Assembly (NCBI GenBank): GCA_004554585.1
Contig: SFLH01000003.1
Coordinates: forward strand, 109,066-173,065
DNA: 64,000 nucleotides
Direction of reading: 5' to 3'
Origin: Clostridiales bacterium
GTDB taxonomy: Bacteria > Bacillota > Clostridia > Oscillospirales > Oscillospiraceae
Shown here in pieces: positions 57,030 through 64,000 of the stretch (position 1 is its first letter; each line of letters starts with the position of its first letter). The notes under the pieces are model-generated. The model did not search any database and had not been told where the DNA came from. It worked only from the letters and a program-made list of their open reading frames with translations. Both the position numbers and the translations under genes were made by a program.

Positions 57030-58061
57030 TCATCGTGTGCTCTTGTCGTAGGGAATGCCTTCGGCCTTGGGGGCCCGGGAATTCTTGGAGGTGAAGGCCA
57101 GCACGATGAGGGTGATGAGGTAGGGCAGCATCCGATAGAAGTGGGCGCTGATGCCCAGATCGGCCAGCAGGAAAACGCCGTCGCCATTGATGTCGATGCT
57201 GGAATAACTGGCAGCGATACACTTGAACAGGCCGAAGATCAGGGAGGCTCCGGCGATATTCAGAGGTTTCCAGTTGCCAAAGATCATGACGGCCAGGGCC
57301 AGGAAGCCGAAGCCTGCCACGTCGCCGTTGGCGGTGCAGTTGGCGGTGGTCAGGGAGTAGACAAAACCGCCCATGCCCGCCAGAGCACCGGAGATAGTGG
57401 TGCCGGCGTAGCGCATCTTGTAGACGTTGATGCCCAGAGAGTCCGCCGCCTGAGGATTCTCACCGCAGGAGCGCAGGCGCAGGCCAAAGCGGGTCTTGTA
57501 GAGCAGGATGGCCAGGACGATGAACAAGAGGATACACAGGTAGGTGGCCAGATAGGTCCGGTTGATAAAGGTCTCGCCCAGGATCCCCATGCTGTCGGAC
57601 CGGCCATAGCCGAACATGTCCTTCTTAATCATGAACCAGCTGGCCGCGTCGCCTTCCGCCATCTGCAGGGTATTCTGGTTGGCGATGATGCGGATGAAGA
57701 AGAGCACCAGGGCGGGGGCCATCAGGTTCAGGGCGGTGCCGCCGATGGTTTGGTCGGCCCGCAGGTTGATAGAGGCAAAGGAGAGCAGGAGGGAGAAGAT
57801 GGCACCCATGAGGGCAGCCACGGCCATAGCCATGAACTCCAGCCCCTGCAGGGTGGCCCAGTCCCCCGCCGCCTTGGCGGCGGTGAAGACCTCCGAGCCC
57901 TGCATGGTGCGCACAAAGAGCACCCCAATGAAGGCCCCGAAGATCATGATGCCTTCCAAGGCCAGGTTGATGATGCCACTCCGCTCGGCAAAGACGCCGG
58001 CCAGAGCCACGATCATCAGGGGCACGGCGTAGATGAGGGTCTGTTGGATGAGGAATGTCAT
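57030..58061 (-). CDS. BMP-type nucleoside ABC transporter permease, second subunit
   Basis: A 343-residue permease of the BPD_transp_2 family, equivalent to NupQ/YufQ of Bacillus. About nine membrane segments; hallmark EGIMIFGAFIGVLFVRTMQG near the start and GENPQAADSLGINVYKMRYA as the ATPase-contact loop. It overlaps the upstream permease by ATGA. With the BMP lipoprotein and the double ATPase it forms a nucleoside importer. Confidence 0.92.
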   Translation of the reverse strand: MTFLIQQTLIYAVPLMIVALAGVFAERSGIINLALEGIMIFGAFIGVLFVRTMQGSEVFTAAKAAGDWATLQGLEFMAMAVAALMGAIFSLLLSFASINLRADQTIGGTALNLMAPALVLFFIRIIANQNTLQMAEGDAASWFMIKKDMFGYGRSDSMGILGETFINRTYLATYLCILLFIVLAILLYKTRFGLRLRSCGENPQAADSLGINVYKMRYAGTTISGALAGMGGFVYSLTTANCTANGDVAGFGFLALAVMIFGNWKPLNIAGASLIFGLFKCIAASYSSIDINGDGVFLLADLGISAHFYRMLPYLITLIVLAFTSKNSRAPKAEGIPYDKSTR

Positions 58062-59323
58062 GCGCCCTCGCCTCCTTTCTGTGCCTCAGGAGCCGGCGGC
58101 GGTGTCTCTCCCGCCGGCGGTGTATCCGGCTGGGGCAGGACGGCCGCGGTCTGACGGGCCTTGCGCTTCTTCCGGCCGGAGATGAACATCTTAATGACCA
58201 GGGAGAAGGCGCTGAGGTAGACGATGGTGGCGATAATCACGTCGGTGATGTACTCGTTGTAGGCCGTCAGGTTGGTCAGCTGCAGGCCAGAGATGTCCAG
58301 CATGGACATGAAGCAGGAGGTGAAGATCACCCCGATGGGGTGGTTGACCGCCAAGAGGGCCACGGGGATGCCGTTGAAGCCCGTGGCGGGCAGGGACTGG
58401 TAGGTGGACCAGTAGAACTCCGTGTTCCCCGCCAGGTAATACAAGGCAGCGCCCGCGCCAGACAGGGCGCCAGCGATGGCCATGGACAGCACGATATTGC
58501 GCTTGTCCTGGATGCCCGCATACCGGGCGGCATGGCGGTTGGCGCCGCAGGCCTTGAGCTGATAGCCCAGGGTGGTCTTGCTCATGATAACATACATGAG
58601 GATGGCAATGAGAATGGCGATGAGGATGCCCATGTTCACTTGGGAGTTGGGGAAGATGTGGTCCAGCCCCATCTTGGGGGTGGCTACACCGTTGTAGGTG
58701 GTCTTGTAGATGTAGCCGGACTTGGTGTTCTCCACCACATTTTTGAAGTTGCTCATGTCAAACATCCAGGTGACCAGGTTGGCCGCCAGCCAGTTGGTCA
58801 TGATGCAGGCCAAGACCTCGTTGATGTTCAGGAAGGCCTTGAGCAGGCCGGGGATGGCCCCCCACACGGCGCCGGCCAGGCAGCCGCCCAGGAAGGCGAT
58901 GATCCACACCAGGGCCGCAGGGACCGTCTCAGTGGGGATGCCCAGGGCCAGCATGAGGGTGACCATGGTGCCCATGAGGTACTGGCCCGGCGCACCGATG
59001 TTGAACAGTCCGGTCTTGAAGGCCACGGCCACCGACAGACCAGTGAGGATCAGGGGGGTGGCCCGGAAGAGCATATTGCCCAGGTTGGTGGGGTTAAAGC
59101 CAAAGGTCAGCTGCCCCGCCGCGTCCCGCCCGGTGCTGAAGATGCCACCCACAATCAGGCGGATGCCATCCCAAGCGCTGGACAGGGAGAGGTTGTCGCT
59201 GGTAGCCGCCACGATGAGCACGATGACGCAGCCCACTACCAGGCCAATGAGGATGGAGAGGATGGAGGCCAGGATGGAGCGGGCCGCCTCCTTCTGCATC
59301 CAGGCGGAAAAACGCTGTTTCAT
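58058..59323 (-). CDS. BMP-type nucleoside ABC transporter permease, first subunit
   Basis: A 421-residue permease equivalent to NupP/YufP. It has about ten membrane segments, the family motif KTGLFNIGAPGQYLMGTMVT, and the contact loop LKACGANRHAARYAGIQDKR. A Pro/Ala/Glu-rich C-terminal tail (PPAGETPPPAPEAQKGGEGA) is not expected for transport. Its ATG overlaps the ATPase stop by ATGA. Confidence 0.92.
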   Translation of the reverse strand: MKQRFSAWMQKEAARSILASILSILIGLVVGCVIVLIVAATSDNLSLSSAWDGIRLIVGGIFSTGRDAAGQLTFGFNPTNLGNMLFRATPLILTGLSVAVAFKTGLFNIGAPGQYLMGTMVTLMLALGIPTETVPAALVWIIAFLGGCLAGAVWGAIPGLLKAFLNINEVLACIMTNWLAANLVTWMFDMSNFKNVVENTKSGYIYKTTYNGVATPKMGLDHIFPNSQVNMGILIAILIAILMYVIMSKTTLGYQLKACGANRHAARYAGIQDKRNIVLSMAIAGALSGAGAALYYLAGNTEFYWSTYQSLPATGFNGIPVALLAVNHPIGVIFTSCFMSMLDISGLQLTNLTAYNEYITDVIIATIVYLSAFSLVIKMFISGRKKRKARQTAAVLPQPDTPPAGETPPPAPEAQKGGEGA

Positions 59324-60867
59324 GCCCTCTCGCCCCCTTTCTCCGTTCTCTTTGCGCCGGCCATATATAGGCCCAGCTCTTGCACGTCGGTTTTCTTCGG
59401 GTCCAGCTCGCCCACGATCTGGCCCTCATAGAGGACCAGGATGCGGTCGGACAGGTTCATCACCTCGTCCAGTTCCAGGGAGACCAACAGGATGGCCTTG
59501 CCCCGGTCCCGCTCGGCCACCAGTTCCCCGTGGATGTACTCGATGGCGCCCACGTCCAGGCCGCGGGTGGGCTGGACGGCCACAATGAGGGGTTTGTCCC
59601 GGTCCACTTCCCGGGCGATGATGGCCTTTTGCTGGTTGCCGCCGGACATGCTCCGGGCCACGGTAATGGGACCCTGACCACTGCGCACGTCGTATTGGTC
59701 GATGAGCACCTGGGCATACTTGCGGATCTCGTCCTTCTTCATAAAGCCCATCTTTTGGAATCGGGGCTCCTGAAAGCGCTGCAAGACCATGTTCTGCTCC
59801 AGGGTGAAGTCCAGCACCAGTCCGTGCTTGTGCCGGTCCTCGGGGATGTGGCTGAGGTTTTTCAGCCTCTTGCGGATGGGGGCGTGGGAGAGTTCCTGGC
59901 CGCACAGGCGGATGTGGCCGCCGCTGCACTTCTCCAACCCGGTCAGGCCGTAGATGAGCTCACTCTGGCCGTTGCCGTCGATGCCCGCCAGGCAGACGAT
60001 CTCTCCGGCTCGGACCTGGAAGCTCACCCCCTGCACGGCGTCTTTCTTGTGCAGGCGGGAGGGCACATGCAGGTCCTCCACTTCCAGTACCACGTCCCCG
60101 GGCTTGGCGGGGGCTTTGGTGACCTCCAGCTGCACCGGCCGGCCCACCATCATGTTGGACAGGGCCTGCTTGTCGGTGTCCTTGGTGTTCACGGTACCCA
60201 CGTACTTGCCCTTGCGCAGGACGGTGACCCGGTCGGCCACAGCCATGATCTCGTTGAGCTTGTGGGAGATGAAGAGGATGGACTTCCCCTCCGCCGTGAG
60301 GTTTTTCATGATCTGCATGAGCTCGTCGATCTCCTGGGGAGTGAGCACCGCCGTGGGCTCGTCAAAGATCAGGATTTCGTTGTCCCGGTAGAGCATCTTC
60401 AGAATCTCCACCCGCTGCTGCATGCCCACGGTGATGTCCTCCACCTTGGCGTCCAGATCCACCTTCAGACCGTAGCGCTGGGAGAGCTCGGTCACCTTCT
60501 GCCGGGCCTGCTTTTTCTGCAAAAAGCCAAACTTGGTGTCCTCCGCGCCCAGGATGATGTTGTCCAGAACGGTAAAGACCTCCACCAGTTTGAAGTGCTG
60601 GTGAACCATGCCGATGCCCAGGGCGGTGGCGTCGTTGGGGTTGTTGATGGTCACCGGCGTGCCGTTTTTGCGAATCTCGCCGGCCTCCGGCTGGTACATG
60701 CCGAAGAGGATCGACATCAGTGTCGACTTCCCCGCGCCGTTCTCGCCCAGCAGCGCGTGGATTTCCCCTTTCTTCAGCTGGAGGGTGATGTCGTCATTGG
60801 CCCGGATCCCAGGAAATTCCTTGGTGATGTGAAGCATTTCGATCACATACTGGGGCGCATTGTCCAT
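59320..60867 (-). CDS. BMP-type nucleoside ABC transporter ATPase (two nucleotide-binding domains)
   Basis: A 515-residue tandem ABC ATPase equivalent to NupO/YufO. The first domain has Walker A GENGAGKST (about 42), signature region VGMQQRVEILKML and Walker B LIFDEPTAVLTP. The second has a degenerate Walker A GIDGNGQSEL and signature MSGGNQQKAII with VAVQPTRGLDVG in place of a full Walker B. This asymmetry is normal for the sugar/nucleoside type. The start at 60867 has AGCAGGTGAC upstream. Promoter at 60934-60962. Confidence 0.93.
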   Translation of the reverse strand: MDNAPQYVIEMLHITKEFPGIRANDDITLQLKKGEIHALLGENGAGKSTLMSILFGMYQPEAGEIRKNGTPVTINNPNDATALGIGMVHQHFKLVEVFTVLDNIILGAEDTKFGFLQKKQARQKVTELSQRYGLKVDLDAKVEDITVGMQQRVEILKMLYRDNEILIFDEPTAVLTPQEIDELMQIMKNLTAEGKSILFISHKLNEIMAVADRVTVLRKGKYVGTVNTKDTDKQALSNMMVGRPVQLEVTKAPAKPGDVVLEVEDLHVPSRLHKKDAVQGVSFQVRAGEIVCLAGIDGNGQSELIYGLTGLEKCSGGHIRLCGQELSHAPIRKRLKNLSHIPEDRHKHGLVLDFTLEQNMVLQRFQEPRFQKMGFMKKDEIRKYAQVLIDQYDVRSGQGPITVARSMSGGNQQKAIIAREVDRDKPLIVAVQPTRGLDVGAIEYIHGELVAERDRGKAILLVSLELDEVMNLSDRILVLYEGQIVGELDPKKTDVQELGLYMAGAKRTEKGGERA

Positions 60868-60933
60868 GCCGTCACCTGCTTTCCTCTCTTTTTCGTCTTC
60901 TTCCGGCCGCAAAGCGGCCAAGATATCGGATTT

Positions 60934-60962
60934 ATTATAACGGCAGGGACAAAAAGTTGCAA
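60934..60962 (-). promoter_or_regulatory. Internal promoter before the nucleoside ABC ATPase gene
   Basis: Minus-strand TTGCAA (60957-60962) and TATAAT (60934-60939) with a 17-base spacer. It lets ATPase and permeases be made apart from the binding protein. Confidence 0.65.
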
Positions 60963-61043
60963 GCATCCAGACAAATTTATTCAAAAAGAAGCAAACGATG
61001 GCGGAAAGGTCCCATTTTTGTCAAAAATAGGGTTTCCATAGGC

Positions 61044-61077
61044 AAAAAGAAGGGAAAGGCCAAAGCCTTTCCCTTCT
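61044..61077 (-). terminator. Terminator after the BMP lipoprotein gene
   Basis: GAAGGGAAAGGC pairs with GCCTTTCCCTTC around TTTG and is followed by TTTTTG on the minus strand. Confidence 0.9.
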
Positions 61078-61096
61078 CTTGTTTGTAAGGTGTGGA

Positions 61097-62281
61097 TCAG
61101 ATCACATTCAGGTTGACGTTGGTCCACTCGGTGGTCTCCAGCTTGGAGAAGTCGTTGTCCACCACCAGGGTGCCGTCGAGCATCTGCTGATAGAGGGCCT
61201 CGTACTCTTCCACGGTGAAGGTCTCGAAGCGCCAGGAGTCGGCGTCGGTGGGCAGGGCCACAGCGTGGTCCTTCACGCCCAGGGAGGTAGCGGTGCCGCC
61301 GATGGTGTCGAAGGTACCGTCATAGACGTGACCCACGGCCCACTGCACGGCATCGGACAGACCCTTCATGGCAGAGGTGATGACGTAATCGGACTCACCA
61401 GACTGGTCCACGTCCACGCCGATGACATAGCCATCATTGGCAGAGGCAGCAGCCACGATGGACTGGAACATGGAGCCGCCGCAGGCGAAGACGATCTCGG
61501 TGCCGTTGGAATACCAGCCGCTGATCATGGTCTGCAGGTCGGTGGAAGCCTGGAAAGTAGCGCCGTACTGCCAGGAGTAGTTCATGTCCACAGTGACATC
61601 CTTCTCTGCAGCAGCCGCGTTGGCGCCCTGGACATAGCCATAGCCAAACCGGCAGCAGGCATCGTTGGTGCCGCCGCCGCCGCCGGAGAAGCCCAGCTTG
61701 GTGAAGCCGTCCTTGACTGCGGCATAGCCGGCCAGATAACCAGCCTGCTCTTCCTGGAAGGCGATGCCAGCCACGTTGGTCAGGGTGTTGCCGCTGTCAT
61801 CCTGCAGGGGGTAGCCGTCGATGAAGATGAAGGGCACGTCGGGGAATTCCGCGGCGGCACGCTTAAGAGCGGCCTCCTGGAGATAGCCGGCGCACACGAC
61901 CACCTTGGCGCCGCCGTCCACGGCAGCCTTCATGGCGTCGTAACGGTCATCGTCGGTGGCCTCGCTGGAATTGGCGGGCTGATAATACTTGTAGCTCAGG
62001 CCATTGGCGTTGGCATAGAGCTTCACGCCGTCGAAGGTGCCCTGGTTGAAGGACTTGTCCTTCAGCTGGCCCACGTCGGTGACGAAGGCAACCTCGTACT
62101 TGCCATCCTCGCTGGTCATGGTGTCGGGGATGCTGTCGGGATCAACTGCGGTGGTTTCGGTGGTTTCCGTACCCTCGGTGGTGGTCTCGTTCTGGTCGGT
62201 GGTATCGGTGCTCTCGCCGCCACAGGCAGCCAGGCCGAGGACCATCATCGAGGCCAAGAGAAGTGCAAGAATCTTTTTCAT
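61097..62281 (-). CDS. BMP-family nucleoside-binding lipoprotein
   Basis: A 394-residue basic-membrane-protein-type lipoprotein that binds nucleosides outside the cell. The signal MKKILALLLASMMVLGLAAC ends at the lipidated Cys, followed by a Thr/Glu-rich linker. The core shows EVAFVTDVGQLKDKSFNQGT (nucleoside-binding start) and the family GYVQGANAAAAEK. Equivalent to NupN/YufN. The first residues are almost the same as in the Liv binding protein signal of this window. Promoter at 62349-62377. Confidence 0.93.
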   Translation of the reverse strand: MKKILALLLASMMVLGLAACGGESTDTTDQNETTTEGTETTETTAVDPDSIPDTMTSEDGKYEVAFVTDVGQLKDKSFNQGTFDGVKLYANANGLSYKYYQPANSSEATDDDRYDAMKAAVDGGAKVVVCAGYLQEAALKRAAAEFPDVPFIFIDGYPLQDDSGNTLTNVAGIAFQEEQAGYLAGYAAVKDGFTKLGFSGGGGGTNDACCRFGYGYVQGANAAAAEKDVTVDMNYSWQYGATFQASTDLQTMISGWYSNGTEIVFACGGSMFQSIVAAASANDGYVIGVDVDQSGESDYVITSAMKGLSDAVQWAVGHVYDGTFDTIGGTATSLGVKDHAVALPTDADSWRFETFTVEEYEALYQQMLDGTLVVDNDFSKLETTEWTNVNLNVI

Positions 62282-62348
62282 CCTTTTCCTTTCCTCCATT
62301 TCATGGATTTGGTAAGGTTTTCGGTATTTTTTACCGTACCTTGACCAG

Positions 62349-62377
62349 ATTATAACATTCCCTCTCCCCGCATGCAA
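62349..62377 (-). promoter_or_regulatory. Promoter of the BMP lipoprotein gene
   Basis: Minus-strand TTGCAT (62372-62377) and TATAAT (62349-62354) with a 17-base spacer. Confidence 0.75.
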
Positions 62378-62466
62378 GAGTAGGCGGAAAACTCGTCCCC
62401 TTTTTGACGAATTTCACAAATCCCTCTGCTGTCCCGGCAGAGAGACTGGCCAGGGCTGGATAAAAA

Positions 62467-62495
62467 TTGCATTGTGCCGCCGGGTATGCTATCCT
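62467..62495 (+). promoter_or_regulatory. Promoter of tdk
   Basis: TTGCAT (62467-62472) and TATCCT (62490-62495) with a 17-base spacer, divergent from the BMP promoter. Confidence 0.65.
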
Positions 62496-62541
62496 ATTTG
62501 GGAAGAATCCACCACACAAGAGAGCACACACAGGAGGAGCA

Positions 62542-63132
62542 ATGGCGAAACTCTATTTCAAATACGGGGCCATGGGCAGTTCCAAGTCCGCCCAGGCCCT
62601 GATTACGCAGTTCAACTACGAGGAGCTGGGCATGTCCGTCTGGCTCATCAAGCCCAGCGTGGACGACCGGGATGGGGCCGACATCGTCCGCAGCCGCATT
62701 GGCCTGTTCCGCCAGGCGGACGTGATCTTCCCCCAGGACAACCTGCTGGAGCGGTACCGCCAGGCGGGGACCTTTGACGTGATCATCGCCGACGAGGCCC
62801 AGTTCCTCACCCCGGAGCAGATCGACCAGCTGCGGCAGATCGTGGACGAGCAGGACGTGCCCGTGCTGTGCTTCGGCCTGCGCACGGACTTTCTCACCCA
62901 CCTCTTCCCCGGCTCCCGGCGGCTGCTGGAGCTGGCCGACTCCATCACCGAGATCAAAACCGTCTGCGCCTGCGGGGCCAAGGCCACCGTCAACGCTCGG
63001 CTGGACAGCCAGGGCAGAATCCTCACCCAGGGGGACCAGGTCTTTCTGGGGGGCAACGACAGCTACGTGGCCATGTGCCACCGGTGCTGGCGGAAAAAGA
63101 TCCGCGCCCAGGAAGAAGGGGGCAGAGCGTGA
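62542..63132 (+). CDS. tdk: Thymidine kinase
   Basis: Phosphorylates thymidine to dTMP for salvage. The 196-residue type II kinase has the P-loop GAMGSSKSAQAL (about residue 9), the DEAQF motif DVIIADEAQFLT (about 83, catalytic Glu), and zinc cysteines in CACGA and CHRCW. The start at 62542 follows GGAGGAGC. It is divergent from the nucleoside importer, which fits a salvage role for imported thymidine. Confidence 0.96.
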   Translation: MAKLYFKYGAMGSSKSAQALITQFNYEELGMSVWLIKPSVDDRDGADIVRSRIGLFRQADVIFPQDNLLERYRQAGTFDVIIADEAQFLTPEQIDQLRQIVDEQDVPVLCFGLRTDFLTHLFPGSRRLLELADSITEIKTVCACGAKATVNARLDSQGRILTQGDQVFLGGNDSYVAMCHRCWRKKIRAQEEGGRA

Positions 63133-63263
63133 ATGGCAGAAGTTTTTTCCCTTTTTTCGGAAAATTTTCTGCCACTTCTCTCTTTTTTATGGTATACTAA
63201 ATTCATTCATCCCCCACTTCGCGCCGGTTCCCGGCGCCCAGTCGTTCAGGAGGTCGCTGCCCT

Positions 63264-63722
63264 ATGAAATGCCCGTTCTGCGCCACCCTTGACAGCAAGG
63301 TGGTCGACTCCCGCCCCGCCAACGACGGCACCAGCATCCGCCGCCGCCGGGAGTGTTTAAAGTGCCACAACCGTTTCACCACCTATGAGACGGTGGAGGT
63401 GCTGCCTATGATTGTCATCAAGAAAAACGGGATGCGCCAGGCCTTCGACCGCAACAAGCTGCTGGCCAGCATGCTCAAGGCTTGCGAAAAGCGCTCGGTC
63501 TCCCTGTCCCTTCTGGAAAAGGCCGCCGACGAGATCGAGCAGGAGCTGCAAAACGAGCTGGGCGGTGAGATCAGCAGCCACCAGATCGGCGAGCTGGTGA
63601 TGGAAAAGCTCAAGGACCTGGATGAGGTGGCCTACGTCCGCTTTGCCTCGGTCTACCGCCAGTTCAAGGACATCAACACCTTTATGGATGAACTGACCAA
63701 GCTCTTGGACAACAAGAAATGA
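63264..63722 (+). CDS. nrdR: Transcriptional repressor NrdR
   Basis: A 152-residue dATP/ATP-sensing repressor of ribonucleotide reductase genes. The N-terminal zinc ribbon is MKCPFC with [12 protein letters not shown] (residues 3-37), followed by an ATP-cone ([20 protein letters not shown]). GGAGG lies before the ATG; TATACT at 63193-63198 is the probable -10. No nrd genes are in the window. Confidence 0.97.
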   Translation: MKCPFCATLDSKVVDSRPANDGTSIRRRRECLKCHNRFTTYETVEVLPMIVIKKNGMRQAFDRNKLLASMLKACEKRSVSLSLLEKAADEIEQELQNELGGEISSHQIGELVMEKLKDLDEVAYVRFASVYRQFKDINTFMDELTKLLDNKK

Positions 63723-63746
63723 GCCTCTTTCCAACCTTTGTTTGGA

Positions 63747-63806
63747 AAAGCCCCCGTCTGGGCCGGCAGTGTGCGCTACTGCCCCAGGCGGGGGCTTTTG
63801 GTTTTG
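63747..63806 (+). terminator. Terminator of nrdR
   Basis: AAAAGCCCCCG with CTGGG pairs with CCCAG and GCGGGGGCTTTT around a long GC-rich loop, followed by GGTTTTG. Confidence 0.85.
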
Positions 63807-63859
63807 TTGGGGCCGAGATAAGCCATGGCATCATCGGCCAAACAAATGCGCAGCATACA

Positions 63860-63890
63860 ACAGAGAGAGGCCCTGAGGCCTCTCCCTGTC
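63860..63890 (-). terminator. Probable terminator of the SLH-protein gene
   Basis: GAGAGGCCT and GGGCCTCTC pair on the minus strand, about 35 bases after the SLH stop; the T-run is weak (TCTGTTG). Confidence 0.6.
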
Positions 63891-63925
63891 TGCGCGTATG
63901 AGGTTTTGTGTTGCTTCCCGGAGGA

Positions 63926-64000
63926 TCAGCCCACGAACCGCATGAGGACGGTGGCGGCCTGCGCGCGGGTGGAGGTGCCCTGAGGAGCCAGAGCGTTGCC
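63926..64000 (-). CDS. S-layer-homology (SLH) protein, C-terminal end only
   Basis: The last 24 residues and the stop of a surface protein that enters from the right edge. NALAPQGTSTRAQAATVLMR followed by FVG is the end of an SLH domain, with the T-R-A-Q-x-A pattern that binds pyruvylated wall polymer. The rest of the protein is outside the window. Confidence 0.85.
   Translation of the reverse strand, partial: GNALAPQGTSTRAQAATVLMRFVG

Noticed and set aside
59380..61041. Open frame of 553 codons on the plus strand
   Set aside because: It is antisense to the nucleoside ABC ATPase gene and has shadow-like composition (His, Val, Leu, Gly).
1..64000. CRISPR arrays, insertion sequences, phage or integrase genes
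   Set aside because: I found no regularly spaced repeats, transposase motifs or integrase motifs anywhere in the window.

Overview
The window comes from a GC-rich, endospore-forming member of the Clostridia, most like the Oscillospiraceae (Flavonifractor, Intestinimonas or Lawsonibacter type). The evidence is a mixture of Firmicutes hallmarks (large SRP RNA beside dnaX, pyrK-pyrD, strong AAGGAGG ribosome binding sites), sporulation and germination genes (spoVAD, spoVAE, a LysM-GH18 SleL-like protein, a SleB-type hydrolase) and anaerobe genes (HndA/HndC-type hydrogenase or NADH-oxidoreductase subunits, a butyrate-type CoA-transferase). The genus is an inference. I saw no insertion sequence, phage gene or CRISPR array. 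The window looks like chromosomal core with some accessory transporters and regulators.

Layout. 1-1.5 kb: hndA-hndC genes (minus) behind a long structured leader. 1.76-2.2 kb: a MarR regulator. 2.5-7.7 kb: a complete branched-chain amino-acid ABC transporter (livJ-H-M-G-F). 7.9-13.5 kb: sbcDC, ridA, proC. 13.7-16.0 kb: an MFS transporter fused to two CBS domains, divergent from a MarR gene, with two matching operators between them. 16.1-19.4 kb: a P-type Mg2+ ATPase (mgtA) behind a roughly 630-nt leader that holds an M-box riboswitch with its terminator, a short Arg/Pro-rich leader ORF overlapping a second attenuator, and a second Pro-rich short ORF. 19.7-22.9 kb: CoA-transferase, thioesterase, SleB-type hydrolase. 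23.1 kb: tRNA-Ser(GGA). 23.4-26.4 kb: two near-identical NSS sodium symporters in tandem. 26.6-31.4 kb: DUF169, YczE-like and VTT membrane proteins, then a radical SAM pair. 31.4-34.4 kb: a surface-protein remnant, mgtC, and an unrecognised membrane protein. 34.5-40.9 kb: a methyltransferase and a seven-gene pyrimidine operon pyrC-K-D-F-E-B-I (minus). 41-47.5 kb: PadR/DUF1048, LysR, SleL-like, TetR/MATE, EamA. 47.5-52.5 kb: an AMP-ligase, SecB-like and CAT-like cluster (minus) beside spoVAD-spoVAE behind a candidate forespore promoter, then a uracil-DNA glycosylase. 52.5-56.9 kb: 2-hydroxyacid dehydrogenase, ybaB, dnaX, SRP RNA, isochorismatase-like hydrolase. 57-62.3 kb: a BMP-type nucleoside ABC transporter. 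62.5-63.7 kb: thymidine kinase and nrdR. The right edge cuts an S-layer-homology protein.

How they work together: nucleotide supply is a strong theme (de novo pyrimidine operon, nucleoside uptake, thymidine kinase, NrdR). Amino-acid uptake (Liv, NSS) with butyrate-type CoA-transferase chemistry fits an amino-acid-using butyrate producer. The most interesting system is the multi-layer RNA leader of mgtA, which combines a Mg2+ riboswitch with translated leader ORFs in one transcript; mgtC, another Mg2+-linked gene, lies 12 kb away.
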